DNA of 33,743 nt from a bacterium UBP3_UBA3054 (GTDB taxonomy: Bacteria > Auribacterota > UBA3054), in NCBI GenBank assembly GCA_002366995.1, contig DFCM01000009.1:1-33743 (forward strand). Reading direction: 5' to 3'. The translations under genes were made by a program, and so were the position numbers. Below, in pieces: positions 15,986 to 24,977 of this stretch (the stretch's first letter is position 1; every line of letters begins with the position of its first letter). Below the pieces are notes generated by a model. The model was not told the origin of the DNA. It saw nothing but the letters and a program-made list of their open reading frames with translations, and searched no databases.

Positions 15986-17544
15986 GCCCGTTTGACACGC
16001 GGAATGCATTCGTCGATTATGAAGCTGCGGTCGTCCTTGTGCATCGTTAAAGCGGTCGCGGGCAAATAGATAACAGCGTAGAGCGCGCCGGCCAGGATCA
16101 GCTGGAAGGCCCAGTGGCAAAAGAGCCTGGTGTCGGGGAGGATGGAGTTTACGTAGTTGAAGGCGAAGTAAGCCAATACCCCGCAAAGAGCGGCCGTAAG
16201 GGAGATCGTCACGGTCGAAAGGGAGAACGGCTGTGATTTTACAAAGATAGCCGTGCAGACTACCGCCAGGGCGTTCCTTATGGTGATGGCCGCCAGCGTC
16301 GCGATAGCCGCGCCGACCATGGCGTAAGGCGGGATCAAAAGGAGGTTCAGAAGGACGTTGGCGAAGACCGCCAGGATGTTGATGTAAAGGATCATCCTGG
16401 AATAGCCGGACATTATCATCATCGTCCCGGAATGCCCGGCCAGTGTGCTGACGATCTGGGCGCAGACCAGCACTCTGAGCGTCGAAATAAGCATCTGGTC
16501 GGGGCTCAGGTGGAAAACGGAAAGGATCTGGGCGGGGAAGAGCAGCATCATGCCAGCCGCGGGGAGCGTTACGTAAAGCATCCAGCGCGTGACCGTCTTG
16601 TAGAGCTCGTTCATGCGGCGGTAATCCTTTTCCTTGCTGATCTTGGCGATCATGGGCGCGAAAAGCGAGGAATAGGCCAGAAGGATGTTGGCTATTATGA
16701 GCGTCGAGATGCCGGCGGCGTTGTACTGCGAGACGTAGTTCTCGGCGTTGTGGAAGTAGCCGAGCATCATGATGTCGCACTTCTTCATGAAGACAAGAAT
16801 GGCGGCCTGCAGCACCAAGGGCACCGAGAAGAAGAAAAGCGCCCTGCGGTCGTAGATCGGCGAAACGCCTTCCAGTTTCGGCGCGGCTTTGACAAAGCAT
16901 TTCGCTGAGATCAAAAACGAGAGGAGATTGACGAGCACCATGCCGCAGGCCAACCCCATGATGCGGTTCTCGCTGGGAGGCAGGAAGCCTACCAGGATCA
17001 CGACCATGAGCCAGCCGAATTTCTGGCAGAGCGTCTCGATCCAGACGGAGTGCCTGATGTCGTTCAGAGCTCTCAGGACGGCGAGCGAGATGGTCGTCAG
17101 CGCGATCGGTATGAGATACAGGGAGAGCGAGCGCAGGACCTTGCAGAGGGTGTGCGTGGCTTCCTGGCCCTTCAGATAGTGGCTGGCGATGTGCGGCGCC
17201 AAAAAGAAGACGCAGGCTATCATGACGACGGACGCGGCCAGCGAGAGCTGGAAGGCGCCCTTGATGACGCCCTTGATGCGTCCCCAGTCCTTGTCCACCC
17301 AGTGGACGCCGATGAAACGCTGGACGCCGTCGGAAAGGCCGAGTCTCGCGAAAGGCTCGAGGATCGCGAAGAAGGAGAAGGCGATGATCCAGATGTTGAG
17401 TTCGGAAGAGGCCTGGGAGTGGTCGAAGCGCCAGTAGAGAATGACGTTCGTAAGCAGTCCCATCACGGTTGACAGGACGTACCCGAACATCGAGAAGCCG
17501 GCTCCCAGAGCCACGGTCTTTTTTTCCTGGACGTATTGCTGCAT
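15973..17544 (-). CDS. Wzx-like polysaccharide flippase (MOP/MATE superfamily)
   Basis: The 523-residue protein has about 14 hydrophobic helices and the N-terminal pattern of polysaccharide-transport proteins (GAGFSMFGYVLSTVMGLLTNVILYW, residues 14-38). It also has an internal repeat with SVPLVLQAAILVFMKKCDIMMLGYF, where the second half of the MOP fold begins. It should flip undecaprenyl-linked oligosaccharides, or possibly lipid II as MurJ does, across the inner membrane. Its position beside a ligase-like gene favours Wzx. The start codon abuts the lepA stop with no spacing, and GGAAG lies within the end of lepA. Its last codons contain the -35 of the next promoter. Confidence 0.85.
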   Translation of the reverse strand: MQQYVQEKKTVALGAGFSMFGYVLSTVMGLLTNVILYWRFDHSQASSELNIWIIAFSFFAILEPFARLGLSDGVQRFIGVHWVDKDWGRIKGVIKGAFQLSLAASVVMIACVFFLAPHIASHYLKGQEATHTLCKVLRSLSLYLIPIALTTISLAVLRALNDIRHSVWIETLCQKFGWLMVVILVGFLPPSENRIMGLACGMVLVNLLSFLISAKCFVKAAPKLEGVSPIYDRRALFFFSVPLVLQAAILVFMKKCDIMMLGYFHNAENYVSQYNAAGISTLIIANILLAYSSLFAPMIAKISKEKDYRRMNELYKTVTRWMLYVTLPAAGMMLLFPAQILSVFHLSPDQMLISTLRVLVCAQIVSTLAGHSGTMMIMSGYSRMILYINILAVFANVLLNLLLIPPYAMVGAAIATLAAITIRNALAVVCTAIFVKSQPFSLSTVTISLTAALCGVLAYFAFNYVNSILPDTRLFCHWAFQLILAGALYAVIYLPATALTMHKDDRSFIIDECIPRVKRALQR

Positions 17545-19341
17545 TTAGTCTTCCGATTTCAAAACTTCTATGAAGGCTTTCTGGGGAATGAAGACTTTGC
17601 CGATCTGCTTCATTTTCTTCTTGCCTTCCTTCTGCTTTTCAAGCAGTTTGCGTTTCCTGGTTATGTCGCCGCCGTAGCACTTGGCCAGAACGTCTTTTCT
17701 CAGGGCGTTGATGGTCTCCCTGGCGATGACCTTGCCGCCGACCGCCGCCTGGATCGCGACGGCGAACTGCTGGCGGGGCAGCACTTCCTTCAGTCTCTCG
17801 GCCAGCAGGCGGCCCTTGGGATAAGCCCTGTCCTTGTGCACGATCATCGAGAAGGCGTCCACGGGCTCGCCGTTCAGGAGAAGGTCGAGCTTGACCAGTT
17901 CGCCCTCCCTGAAGCCGATGGGTTCGTAATCCATGCTGCCGTAGCCGCTCGTCATGTTCTTGATCTTGTCGTAGAAGTCCGTGATGATCTCGTTAAGCGG
18001 CATGTCGAAGTGGAGAACGCAGCGCATGGGGTCCAGCGATTCCGTGCCTTTCATTTCGCCGCGGCGGTCGAGGGCCAGCTGCATGATGGTCCCGATGCGG
18101 TCGGTCGGCGTGATGATGTTGACCGCCACAAAGGGCTCCTCGGCCTTCAGTATCTCGCTGGGATCGGGGAAGCGCAAGGGATTGTCTATCTCGAGCACGG
18201 TGCCGTCCTTTTTCGTGATGCGGTAGATCACGCTGGGCGTCGTGGCGATCAGGTTCATGTTGAACTCTCTGTCCAGCCTCTCCTGGATGACGTCCATGTG
18301 CAGGAGACCCAGGAAACCGCAGCGGAAGCCGAAGCCCAAGGCGATGGAGGTCTCCGGCTCATAGGTAAAGGAGGCGTCGTTCAGCCTCAGCCTTTCCAGC
18401 GCTTTCTTGAAATCCTCGTAATCGCTGGTGTCCACCGGATAGAAGCCCGAGAAGAGCATGGGCTTGAATTCCTTGAAACCGGGCAAAGGTTCGGGCGCCG
18501 GATCGTCGGCGATCGTAACGGTGTCGCCGACCCTGACGTGCGAGGCGTCCCTTATTAGCGCCGTGAAGTAACCGACTTCGCCGGGCTTGATCTCGTCGAC
18601 CGCTTTCATGTGCGGCGTGAAGGTGCCGGCCTCGATCACTTCGTACTCCAGCCCGTTCGACATGAAGCGGACTTTCGTGCCTTTCTTGATCCCGCCGGAA
18701 AAGACGCGGCCGTAGACGATGACGCCCCTGTAGGGATCGTAGACGGAGTCGAAGATGAGCCATCTGAGCTTGTCGTCTTCCGGCTCTTTCGGCGGGGGAA
18801 CGTCCTTTATGATGTGCTCCAATAGCGTTTCCAGACCTTCGCCGGTCTTGCTGCTGACTTTCAGTATCTCGTCTTTGGTCCCGCCGATCAGGTCTATTAT
18901 CTGCTGCGAGCAGTAGTCGACGTCGGCTGAGGGAAGATCGATCTTGTTGAGGACCGGAATGATGTTCAGGTCGTGCTCGAGCGCCATCCTGACGTTGGCG
19001 ACGGTCTGGGCCTGCACGCCCTGGGAGGCGTCGACGAGCAGTATCGCGCCCTCGCAGGCGGCGAGGCTTCTCGAGACTTCGTAGGAAAAGTCCACGTGCC
19101 CCGGAGTGTCGATGAGATTCAGTATGTAAGTTTGTCCGTCCGGGGCGGTGTAATTGAGCCTCACCGGATGGGATTTTATCGTGATGCCTCTTTCCCTTTC
19201 GAGATCCATGTCGTCAAGGGCCTGGTCGACCATCTCCCTTTTGGCGACCGCGCCAGTCAGTTCCAAAAAGCGGTCGGAAAGGGTAGTCTTGCCGTGGTCG
19301 ATGTGGGCTATGATGCAAAAGTTGCGAATGTTCGAGAGCAT
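17545..19341 (-). CDS. lepA: Elongation factor 4 (LepA), translational GTPase
   Basis: The 598-residue protein matches LepA in length and in every key motif: G1 AHIDHGKT (12-19), RERGITIKS around 49-57, DTPGH (78-82), NKID (132-135), and the LepA-specific C-terminal domain with QAAVGGKVIARETI and KCYGGDITRKRKLL. EF4 binds the ribosome and back-translocates or remodels stalled complexes; in many bacteria it affects initiation and stress tolerance. The start follows the AsmA-like stop by 5 nt with no clear Shine-Dalgarno, so translation is probably coupled. It lies inside a long mixed operon, directly upstream of the flippase. Confidence 0.98.
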   Translation of the reverse strand: MLSNIRNFCIIAHIDHGKTTLSDRFLELTGAVAKREMVDQALDDMDLERERGITIKSHPVRLNYTAPDGQTYILNLIDTPGHVDFSYEVSRSLAACEGAILLVDASQGVQAQTVANVRMALEHDLNIIPVLNKIDLPSADVDYCSQQIIDLIGGTKDEILKVSSKTGEGLETLLEHIIKDVPPPKEPEDDKLRWLIFDSVYDPYRGVIVYGRVFSGGIKKGTKVRFMSNGLEYEVIEAGTFTPHMKAVDEIKPGEVGYFTALIRDASHVRVGDTVTIADDPAPEPLPGFKEFKPMLFSGFYPVDTSDYEDFKKALERLRLNDASFTYEPETSIALGFGFRCGFLGLLHMDVIQERLDREFNMNLIATTPSVIYRITKKDGTVLEIDNPLRFPDPSEILKAEEPFVAVNIITPTDRIGTIMQLALDRRGEMKGTESLDPMRCVLHFDMPLNEIITDFYDKIKNMTSGYGSMDYEPIGFREGELVKLDLLLNGEPVDAFSMIVHKDRAYPKGRLLAERLKEVLPRQQFAVAIQAAVGGKVIARETINALRKDVLAKCYGGDITRKRKLLEKQKEGKKKMKQIGKVFIPQKAFIEVLKSED

Positions 19342-19346
19342 AATCG

Positions 19347-21242
19347 TCAGAGTAGTTTCTTCAAAAGTTCTTTCACCGAGCTTTCAATTTTCTGCATGAG
19401 GTCGCCGCTTTCGTTTTCGCCTAGGAATCTTTTGGCGGCCGAACCGAGCTTGTCATTGTAAAAGTCTGTCACCACCTGCAGCACGCGGTCCTCGAAGAGC
19501 GCTTTCTTTTCGGGGCTCAAGTCCAGCGTGGCTTTGGGGGAGCGGATGCTGCCGGTCAGTTTGATCGGGATCTCGATCGCGCCGTCCTGGATGAACAGGG
19601 AAGCGAGCGGCTGTTTGGCATACTGATTGGAGAGCGCCTTGTTTAGCCTCATCTGGAGCCTGTAATCCATTTCGCCCATAAGCGAACAGCTTCCGCTGGC
19701 CTTTATCTCGCCCATGTTTCCGTTCAGAGTCGTGGCGGGGGAGATGATCCTGCCGTCCTTGATCGTGAAGCTGGCGGAGTAGTTTCTCAGTTTCTCCTTC
19801 CCGAGCGACTGCATGATCTGCTGAAGGAAGGGGAGTTCCTCCTTGGCCTGGGCAATGGTAGCGCCTGCGCCCAGAAGGCGCTGCAGCAAAACAGGGACTT
19901 TGCCTTCCTGCCAGTCGCGGTCGGTAAAGTAGCTGAGGTTGACGTTTTTGGCGCTGATCCTGCCCTTGCCGTAAAGCTTCGAAAGCGTTTCCTCGCCGCC
20001 GTCGAAGAGCGCGGCGAGGCTGCCGTTCGTTAGGGTGAGGTCGCACGTCAGGGAGCAGACGCCGCCGGGCATCCTGCCGCTGCATTTGAAATGCTCGAGC
20101 ATGTCGCTCATGGAGACGTCGCTCAGGTCTATCTTGGTTTCGAGAAGGCTAGCTCCCTTTTTGAGGGCGCGCTCCCTGGAATTGATCGTCGCCTTGCCCT
20201 GCCAGAAACTGGAAGTAAGGGAAAGGCTGGAAAGATGGTCGTTCAGAGCGTTGAAAGAAAGCTTGGCCCCTTCCAGTTCGATTCCCCAGAGCCTCCCTGT
20301 TTTGAAGGTCAGGTCTCCTTTGGTAAGAAGCTTTCCGCTTTCGTTGGGATTGCCTTCCAAGCGGCAGTCGAGCGAATCAAAATGCGAGACGCGGTGCTGC
20401 AGTCCGCAGAGCTGGGCGAGCTCCTTGGTGAAGTTGCCGCTGCCGTTAAGAAGGAAGGTCAGGCCGTCACGTGTCTTCAGGATGCTGCCGGTTGAAAGGA
20501 ATCTGTCCGCCATGAAGGATATGCCGTTCAGCTCCACCTTCTCCCTGTCGATGATGCAGTCGCAGTCCAGGGTGAAAGGCACGTCGGAGACGTCCTCCAC
20601 GATCCTGCCGTCCAGGATCGTCTTGGCGGCGGAGCGTTTGTGCCCTGTGAAGCTCAGGCTGTCCAGGAAAAGTGTTTTCGAAGAACGGTCATAGCGTCCC
20701 CTCGTGGTGAGCGCGCTTTCGCTGAGCGCCGGGCAGTCCACGTCGCAGCTTACGTTGAAATTAAGGCAGCCGTTTTTCTTTTTGGCGTCGAAGCGGATCC
20801 TCTGGAAATAAGCCGGGCGTGACTCGTCTTCCCAGAACTGGAGTTCGCTGACGTTGAGATACGGTACGGCGGAGAGGAATGTTTTGACTCTTTCCCTGGC
20901 CCTGACCCATTCCATCGTGCGAACGCTTCCTTTCTCCATGCCGAAGAAGGGCGAAAAGATCTGGTGCGGCCACATCTCGAAATGGATGTAGTCCAGGCAC
21001 ATTACGGCTTTCCCGTCGCTCTTGGCCTCGTAGAGGTCGAGCGCCGGTATGTCGACCTTGAAGCGTCCCGTCCAGGACGAGAGCTTAAGGTCGACAACGT
21101 CCGCCCGGCATCCGCATGCTTTCGAGATCTTCCTGGCGACGTGGTCGCGGAAGACGAAGTTGTTGGCAAAAAGCGGCGGAAGGATGGCGAAAGCCAGATA
21201 CAGCCCGGGTATCACCAGAAGATATCGCCAGGAGAATCTCAT
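19347..21242 (-). CDS. AsmA-like envelope protein
   Basis: The 631-residue protein has one N-terminal membrane anchor (about 5-25) and a long beta-rich body built of repeating strands. The C-terminal part reads SASFTIKDGRIISPATTLNG, GEIKASGSCSL, and IPIKLTGSIRSPKATLDLSP, the typical end of AsmA-family proteins. Such proteins are inner-membrane anchored, span the periplasm and are thought to move phospholipids to the outer membrane. Several cysteines (CGCRADVV, CDVDC, CDCIID) are unusual. The start overlaps the aspS stop by 4 nt, so it is translated in one operon with aspS and lepA. The exact subfamily is not assigned. Confidence 0.75.
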   Translation of the reverse strand: MRFSWRYLLVIPGLYLAFAILPPLFANNFVFRDHVARKISKACGCRADVVDLKLSSWTGRFKVDIPALDLYEAKSDGKAVMCLDYIHFEMWPHQIFSPFFGMEKGSVRTMEWVRARERVKTFLSAVPYLNVSELQFWEDESRPAYFQRIRFDAKKKNGCLNFNVSCDVDCPALSESALTTRGRYDRSSKTLFLDSLSFTGHKRSAAKTILDGRIVEDVSDVPFTLDCDCIIDREKVELNGISFMADRFLSTGSILKTRDGLTFLLNGSGNFTKELAQLCGLQHRVSHFDSLDCRLEGNPNESGKLLTKGDLTFKTGRLWGIELEGAKLSFNALNDHLSSLSLTSSFWQGKATINSRERALKKGASLLETKIDLSDVSMSDMLEHFKCSGRMPGGVCSLTCDLTLTNGSLAALFDGGEETLSKLYGKGRISAKNVNLSYFTDRDWQEGKVPVLLQRLLGAGATIAQAKEELPFLQQIMQSLGKEKLRNYSASFTIKDGRIISPATTLNGNMGEIKASGSCSLMGEMDYRLQMRLNKALSNQYAKQPLASLFIQDGAIEIPIKLTGSIRSPKATLDLSPEKKALFEDRVLQVVTDFYNDKLGSAAKRFLGENESGDLMQKIESSVKELLKKLL

Positions 21243-23008
21243 CCCTGCAGTTCTTCCTCTTCGGTTCTCGTTACGGCGATGGCCAGTTCGTCAAGCTGCT
21301 CGGGGCTGACGGTGGAGGGCGCGTCGGACATGAGGTCGGTGGCCTTCAGGGTCTTCGGGAAGGCGATGACGTCCCTGATGTTGTTGCGGCCGGTCAGAAG
21401 CATGGTCAGTCTGTCGAGGCCGAAGGCGACGCCGGCGTGCGGCGGGGCGCCGTATTTGAGCGCGTTGATGAAGAAGCCGAAGCGGTCCTCGATCTGCTGG
21501 GGCTCAAGCTTCAGAAGCCTGAAGATGCGGTCCTGCAGCTTGGAGTCGTGGATACGGACGGAGCCGGAGCCGACTTCGTAGCCGTTGATGACGAGGTCGT
21601 AGCTGTTGCTCCTGACATGCCCGGGGTCGGATTCCAGAATGTCGAAGTCTTCCGAATTGGGAGAGGTGAAGGGATGGTGCTCAGAGACCCAGCGTCCTTC
21701 CTCCTCGCTGTACTGGAAGAGCGGGAAGTCCGTGATCCAAGTGAAGGCGAAAGTGTTTTCCGGAATGAGCTTCAGTTCCTGGCCGAGCTGCAGTCTCACG
21801 GCGCCCAGGCCTTTGCAGGCGGTGAGAGCCGGTCCGGCGGAAAGGATCAAGAGGTCGCCCTCGGCGGGAGACATCTGTTTTTCAAGCGCGGCCCATTCCT
21901 CGTCGGTCAGGCCTTTCATGGGGGACTTGCGTCCTTCCGCTTCGTATTTGACGTAGAAGATGCCTTTGGCCTTTTCTTTCTTGGCGACTTCGTTCAGTTC
22001 GTCGAGCCTGCGGCGGGGGAGAGAGGCGCCGCCTTCTACCTTGATGCATCTTACGCTGCCGGCTTCTTCCAGGGCGGAAGCGAACGGCGGGAAGGCGCAG
22101 CCTTTGAAGATATCCGTAACGTTCCGGATGACCATTCCGAAGCGCAGGTCAGGCTTGTCGGAGCCGTAGCCGTCCATGGCGTCCTGCCAGGTCATGTGCG
22201 GGAAGGGCGTTTCGATATCGTAGCCGGCGGTCTTGAAGGCCGTCTTCATAATGGCTTCGCCGACCTCGAAGACATCCTCTTTCTCGGCGAAAGACATCTC
22301 AAGGTCGATTTGGGTGAACTCAGGCTGGCGCTCGGCCCTCAGGTCCTCGTCCCTGAAGCAGCGGGTGATCTGGAAGTATTTGTCCATGCCGGCCACCATG
22401 AGAAGCTGCTTTAAGAGCTGCGGGCTCTGCGGCAGGGCGTAGAATTTGCCGTGGTGCACTCTGCTTGGCACAAGGTAGTCCCTGGCGCCTTCCGGCGTAG
22501 ACTTGGAAAGCACGGGCGTTTCTATTTCCCAGAATCCCAGGGAATCGAGGCAGTTTCTAACGGCCAGGGCGACCTTGTGGCGCAGCCCAAGGGCTTTCTG
22601 AAGATGCGCTCTTCTCAGGTCGAGGTAGCGGTAGCGCAGTCTCAAATCGTCGGTGGGGTCTTCGTTTTCCAAATGAAAAGGCGGAGTCTCGGCGGTGTTG
22701 AAAACTTTGATGGAGGAGGCTAGGACTTCTATTTCGCCGGTCGGCAGGTCCTTGTTGATCTGGTCGCCGCGCGAACGTACTACTCCGTTCACGCAGATGA
22801 CGTATTCGCCCCTGATGTCTTTGGCGACTTCATAGGCTTCGGGAGCGGCGGCCGGATCGAAGACGATCTGCGTTATGCCTTCCCTGTCCCTGAGATCGAC
22901 GAATATGAGGTTTCCCAAGGCCCTGCGGCGTCTCACCCAGCCGCAAAGCGTAACATCCTTTCCCTGGTCCGCGCCTCTAAGGGCGTTGCAGGAATGCGTT
23001 CTTTTCAT
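21239..23008 (-). CDS. aspS: Aspartate-tRNA ligase
   Basis: The 589-residue protein is a full-length bacterial class IIb AspRS. It has an N-terminal OB-fold anticodon domain (VTLCGWVRRRRALGNLIFVDLRD), class II motif 2 with FRDEDLRAERQPEFTQID, an inserted GAD domain, and motif 3 GVAFGLDRLTMLLTG near the C-terminus. It charges tRNA-Asp with aspartate using ATP; whether it also charges tRNA-Asn cannot be decided here. AAGGA precedes the ATG at normal spacing. It is 16 nt below dnaX and its stop overlaps the AsmA-like start, placing it in the middle of the long operon. Confidence 0.98.
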   Translation of the reverse strand: MKRTHSCNALRGADQGKDVTLCGWVRRRRALGNLIFVDLRDREGITQIVFDPAAAPEAYEVAKDIRGEYVICVNGVVRSRGDQINKDLPTGEIEVLASSIKVFNTAETPPFHLENEDPTDDLRLRYRYLDLRRAHLQKALGLRHKVALAVRNCLDSLGFWEIETPVLSKSTPEGARDYLVPSRVHHGKFYALPQSPQLLKQLLMVAGMDKYFQITRCFRDEDLRAERQPEFTQIDLEMSFAEKEDVFEVGEAIMKTAFKTAGYDIETPFPHMTWQDAMDGYGSDKPDLRFGMVIRNVTDIFKGCAFPPFASALEEAGSVRCIKVEGGASLPRRRLDELNEVAKKEKAKGIFYVKYEAEGRKSPMKGLTDEEWAALEKQMSPAEGDLLILSAGPALTACKGLGAVRLQLGQELKLIPENTFAFTWITDFPLFQYSEEEGRWVSEHHPFTSPNSEDFDILESDPGHVRSNSYDLVINGYEVGSGSVRIHDSKLQDRIFRLLKLEPQQIEDRFGFFINALKYGAPPHAGVAFGLDRLTMLLTGRNNIRDVIAFPKTLKATDLMSDAPSTVSPEQLDELAIAVTRTEEEELQG

Positions 23009-23024
23009 TTGACTTCCTTAATGC

Positions 23025-24302
23025 TTATTGATTTTTATCCAAACGGCTGCCGGGGAAAAGCTGCCTGGCCAAGGCCACGTCGCCTTCCGGAGCGGTCTTC
23101 TTTTGGGGTTCTTTAGTTTCTTTTTCTTTTTCCAAAGTCACGGAGCCTTTCTCAAGCTCCTCCAGTTTGGCGAATATCATGTCCGCGCTGATGCGCGACC
23201 TTATGTGGATGAGCTTAAGGACGGCCAGCTCCAGAATGGTCTGCTTCGCTTCGGTAGCGGAAAGCTTCGGCAGGATCTGCAACAGTTCGTCGATCGCCGA
23301 AGTGATCTGGCTGATCGTGTAACCCTCGCAGGCTTTCCTTAATTCCGCCAGGTATTCCGGGCTTTCCTCCAGGAGGCTGCCGGGTTCCCTCGTCACTTTG
23401 AGGACGGCCAGGTTGCGGAAGAACTGCACGAGGCCAAGAATGAACTGTTCGGCGTCGCGCCCGCCCTCCATGACTTTGCCGACGCATCTCAAGGCGTCTT
23501 CATAGTCGGCTTTGACGATGGCGTCGGAAAGCTCCGTTATGATCTCGCGGTTGGTCAGGCCAAGAAGCGCCGCCACGTCTTTTTCCGTCACGTTTTCGCC
23601 GCCCCAGGCCAGGACCTGGTCGAAGACCGAGAGCGCGTCGCGCATGCTGCCGTTGCCGGCCCTGGCGACCGCCGCGATTGCGGAAGGCGTGGCTTTCAGG
23701 CCCTCCTTTTCCGCCATCATGGAAAGGTAATTGTTCAGCGTGTTCCAATCCATGCGGTGCAGCTCGAATTTCTGCACGCGGGACATGATGGTGGGCGGGA
23801 TCTTCTGCGGGTCCGTCGTGGCGAAGAAGAACTTCACGTGCGCCGGCGGTTCCTCAAGCGTTTTCAAAAGCGCGTTGAAGGCCTCCTTTGTCAGCATGTG
23901 GACTTCGTCGATGATGTAGATCTTGTAGCGGCTGGAAACAGGCGCGATCGAAACGGTGTCCCTGATCTGCCTGATGTTGTCTATCGTGCGGTTGCTGGCG
24001 CCGTCGATCTCGATGACGTCGAGCGAGCTGCCGTCTTTGATGGCCTGGCAGCTGGCGCACTCGCAGCAGGGCTCTGTCACGGGTCCGTCGCTAGATTGGC
24101 AGTTCAGGGCCTTGGCAAGGATGCGCGCGATGGTCGTCTTACCCGTTCCGCGGGTGCCTATGAAGAGGTACCCCTGGCCGACGCGCTTTTGGCTGATGGC
24201 GTTCTGCAGCGTGGTGACGATGTGATCCTGTCCCACGACTTCAGAGAAGCGTTGCGGCCTCCAGCGTCTGGCCAAGACCTGATAGTTGGTGCTTTCTGAC
24301 AT
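23025..24302 (-). CDS. dnaX: DNA polymerase III subunit gamma-like DnaX (short form)
   Basis: The 425-residue clamp-loader ATPase has Walker A GTRGTGKT (49-56), a zinc module with C68, C79, C82 and C85, Walker B DEVH (132-135), sensor 1 and the arginine finger in SRV (R175). It carries domains I-III, up to the oligomerisation region (about 370), then a lysine/glutamate linker and stops. Its length equals the E. coli gamma form (431), so the tau-specific domains that bind polymerase alpha and the helicase are missing. No stop-delayed frame extends further, because aspS starts 16 nt later. The ATG overlaps the upstream stop by one base (TAATG). Confidence 0.95.
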   Translation of the reverse strand: MSESTNYQVLARRWRPQRFSEVVGQDHIVTTLQNAISQKRVGQGYLFIGTRGTGKTTIARILAKALNCQSSDGPVTEPCCECASCQAIKDGSSLDVIEIDGASNRTIDNIRQIRDTVSIAPVSSRYKIYIIDEVHMLTKEAFNALLKTLEEPPAHVKFFFATTDPQKIPPTIMSRVQKFELHRMDWNTLNNYLSMMAEKEGLKATPSAIAAVARAGNGSMRDALSVFDQVLAWGGENVTEKDVAALLGLTNREIITELSDAIVKADYEDALRCVGKVMEGGRDAEQFILGLVQFFRNLAVLKVTREPGSLLEESPEYLAELRKACEGYTISQITSAIDELLQILPKLSATEAKQTILELAVLKLIHIRSRISADMIFAKLEELEKGSVTLEKEKETKEPQKKTAPEGDVALARQLFPGSRLDKNQ

Positions 24303-24967
24303 TATTCTTCTTCGGTTTCAGTTTCGGGCTCGGGTTCTTCTTCGGTTTCTGCTTCCTCTTCGGCTTCCTCTTCTTCCACAACGATCTCGATCACTTCTTC
24401 GTTATCTTCGAAAGGATTGTTGAGAGTCGCGATGTCGTTCACAAAATCGACTTTGTCTTCCACGATGTCAGTGGTGTCGGTGATGTCGTAATCCTCGTCA
24501 ACGAAAGCTCCCAGCGTGAAGGTGTCAAAAAGACCTTTCACGGCCATGCAGGGAGTGAAGACCGCGCCGCAGACGGCGCCGACGACGGTGCCGGCCACAA
24601 CGGTCAGGGGAGTGATGGCCATGCCGCCGTAGCTCTGCGTGGCGGGGATCATTCCGCAGCCGGCTCCCAGCCCGGTGAAGGCCAAAGGAACGCCCAGGGA
24701 AGCCAGGATCTCAGCGGGACCGGCCAGGTAAGTGTCGGAGAAAGGATTTTCCTCCTCCTCTTCTTCCTCTTCGGCTTCGTCAGCGGGAGCGGCTTCTTCG
24801 CCGACCTCGACGATCTCGACCACGCCGACCTCTATGGCGTCGGTGTCGGCTTTCTCAGTCAGATACTCGGGAGCGACGGAGACTTCTTTGAATTCGATCT
24901 TCGCGTTCGTTTCTTCGCCGAACAAAAAGAGCGGGAAGAGCAGTAAGAAGGGGATAAGTTTTTTCAT
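24302..24967 (-). CDS. Exported Glu-rich protein with central Gly/Cys hydrophobic region, unknown function
   Basis: I do not recognise this 221-residue protein. Residues 1-17 form a signal peptide (MKK then hydrophobic). A first acidic run lies at 64-73, a Gly/Ala-rich hydrophobic core at about 82-155 contains C104, C133 and C140, and a second Glu-rich tail covers 189-221. The core could be one or two membrane hairpins. The general layout recalls exosortase-associated small proteins (for example TIGR04073), but I see no firm motif. AAGGAG precedes the ATG. The stop codon overlaps the dnaX start by one base, and a TMTC-like gene lies 10 nt upstream. Confidence 0.7.
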   Translation of the reverse strand: MKKLIPFLLLFPLFLFGEETNAKIEFKEVSVAPEYLTEKADTDAIEVGVVEIVEVGEEAAPADEAEEEEEEEENPFSDTYLAGPAEILASLGVPLAFTGLGAGCGMIPATQSYGGMAITPLTVVAGTVVGAVCGAVFTPCMAVKGLFDTFTLGAFVDEDYDITDTTDIVEDKVDFVNDIATLNNPFEDNEEVIEIVVEEEEAEEEAETEEEPEPETETEEE

Positions 24968-24977
24968 CTTGGACTCC

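Noticed and set aside
23118..23133. Possible programmed frameshift site in dnaX (two A5 runs in the GAAAAAGAAAAAG tract)
   Set aside because: The phase does not give the A AAA AAG heptamer. A -1 shift meets TAA within a few codons and a +1 shift adds no tau domain.
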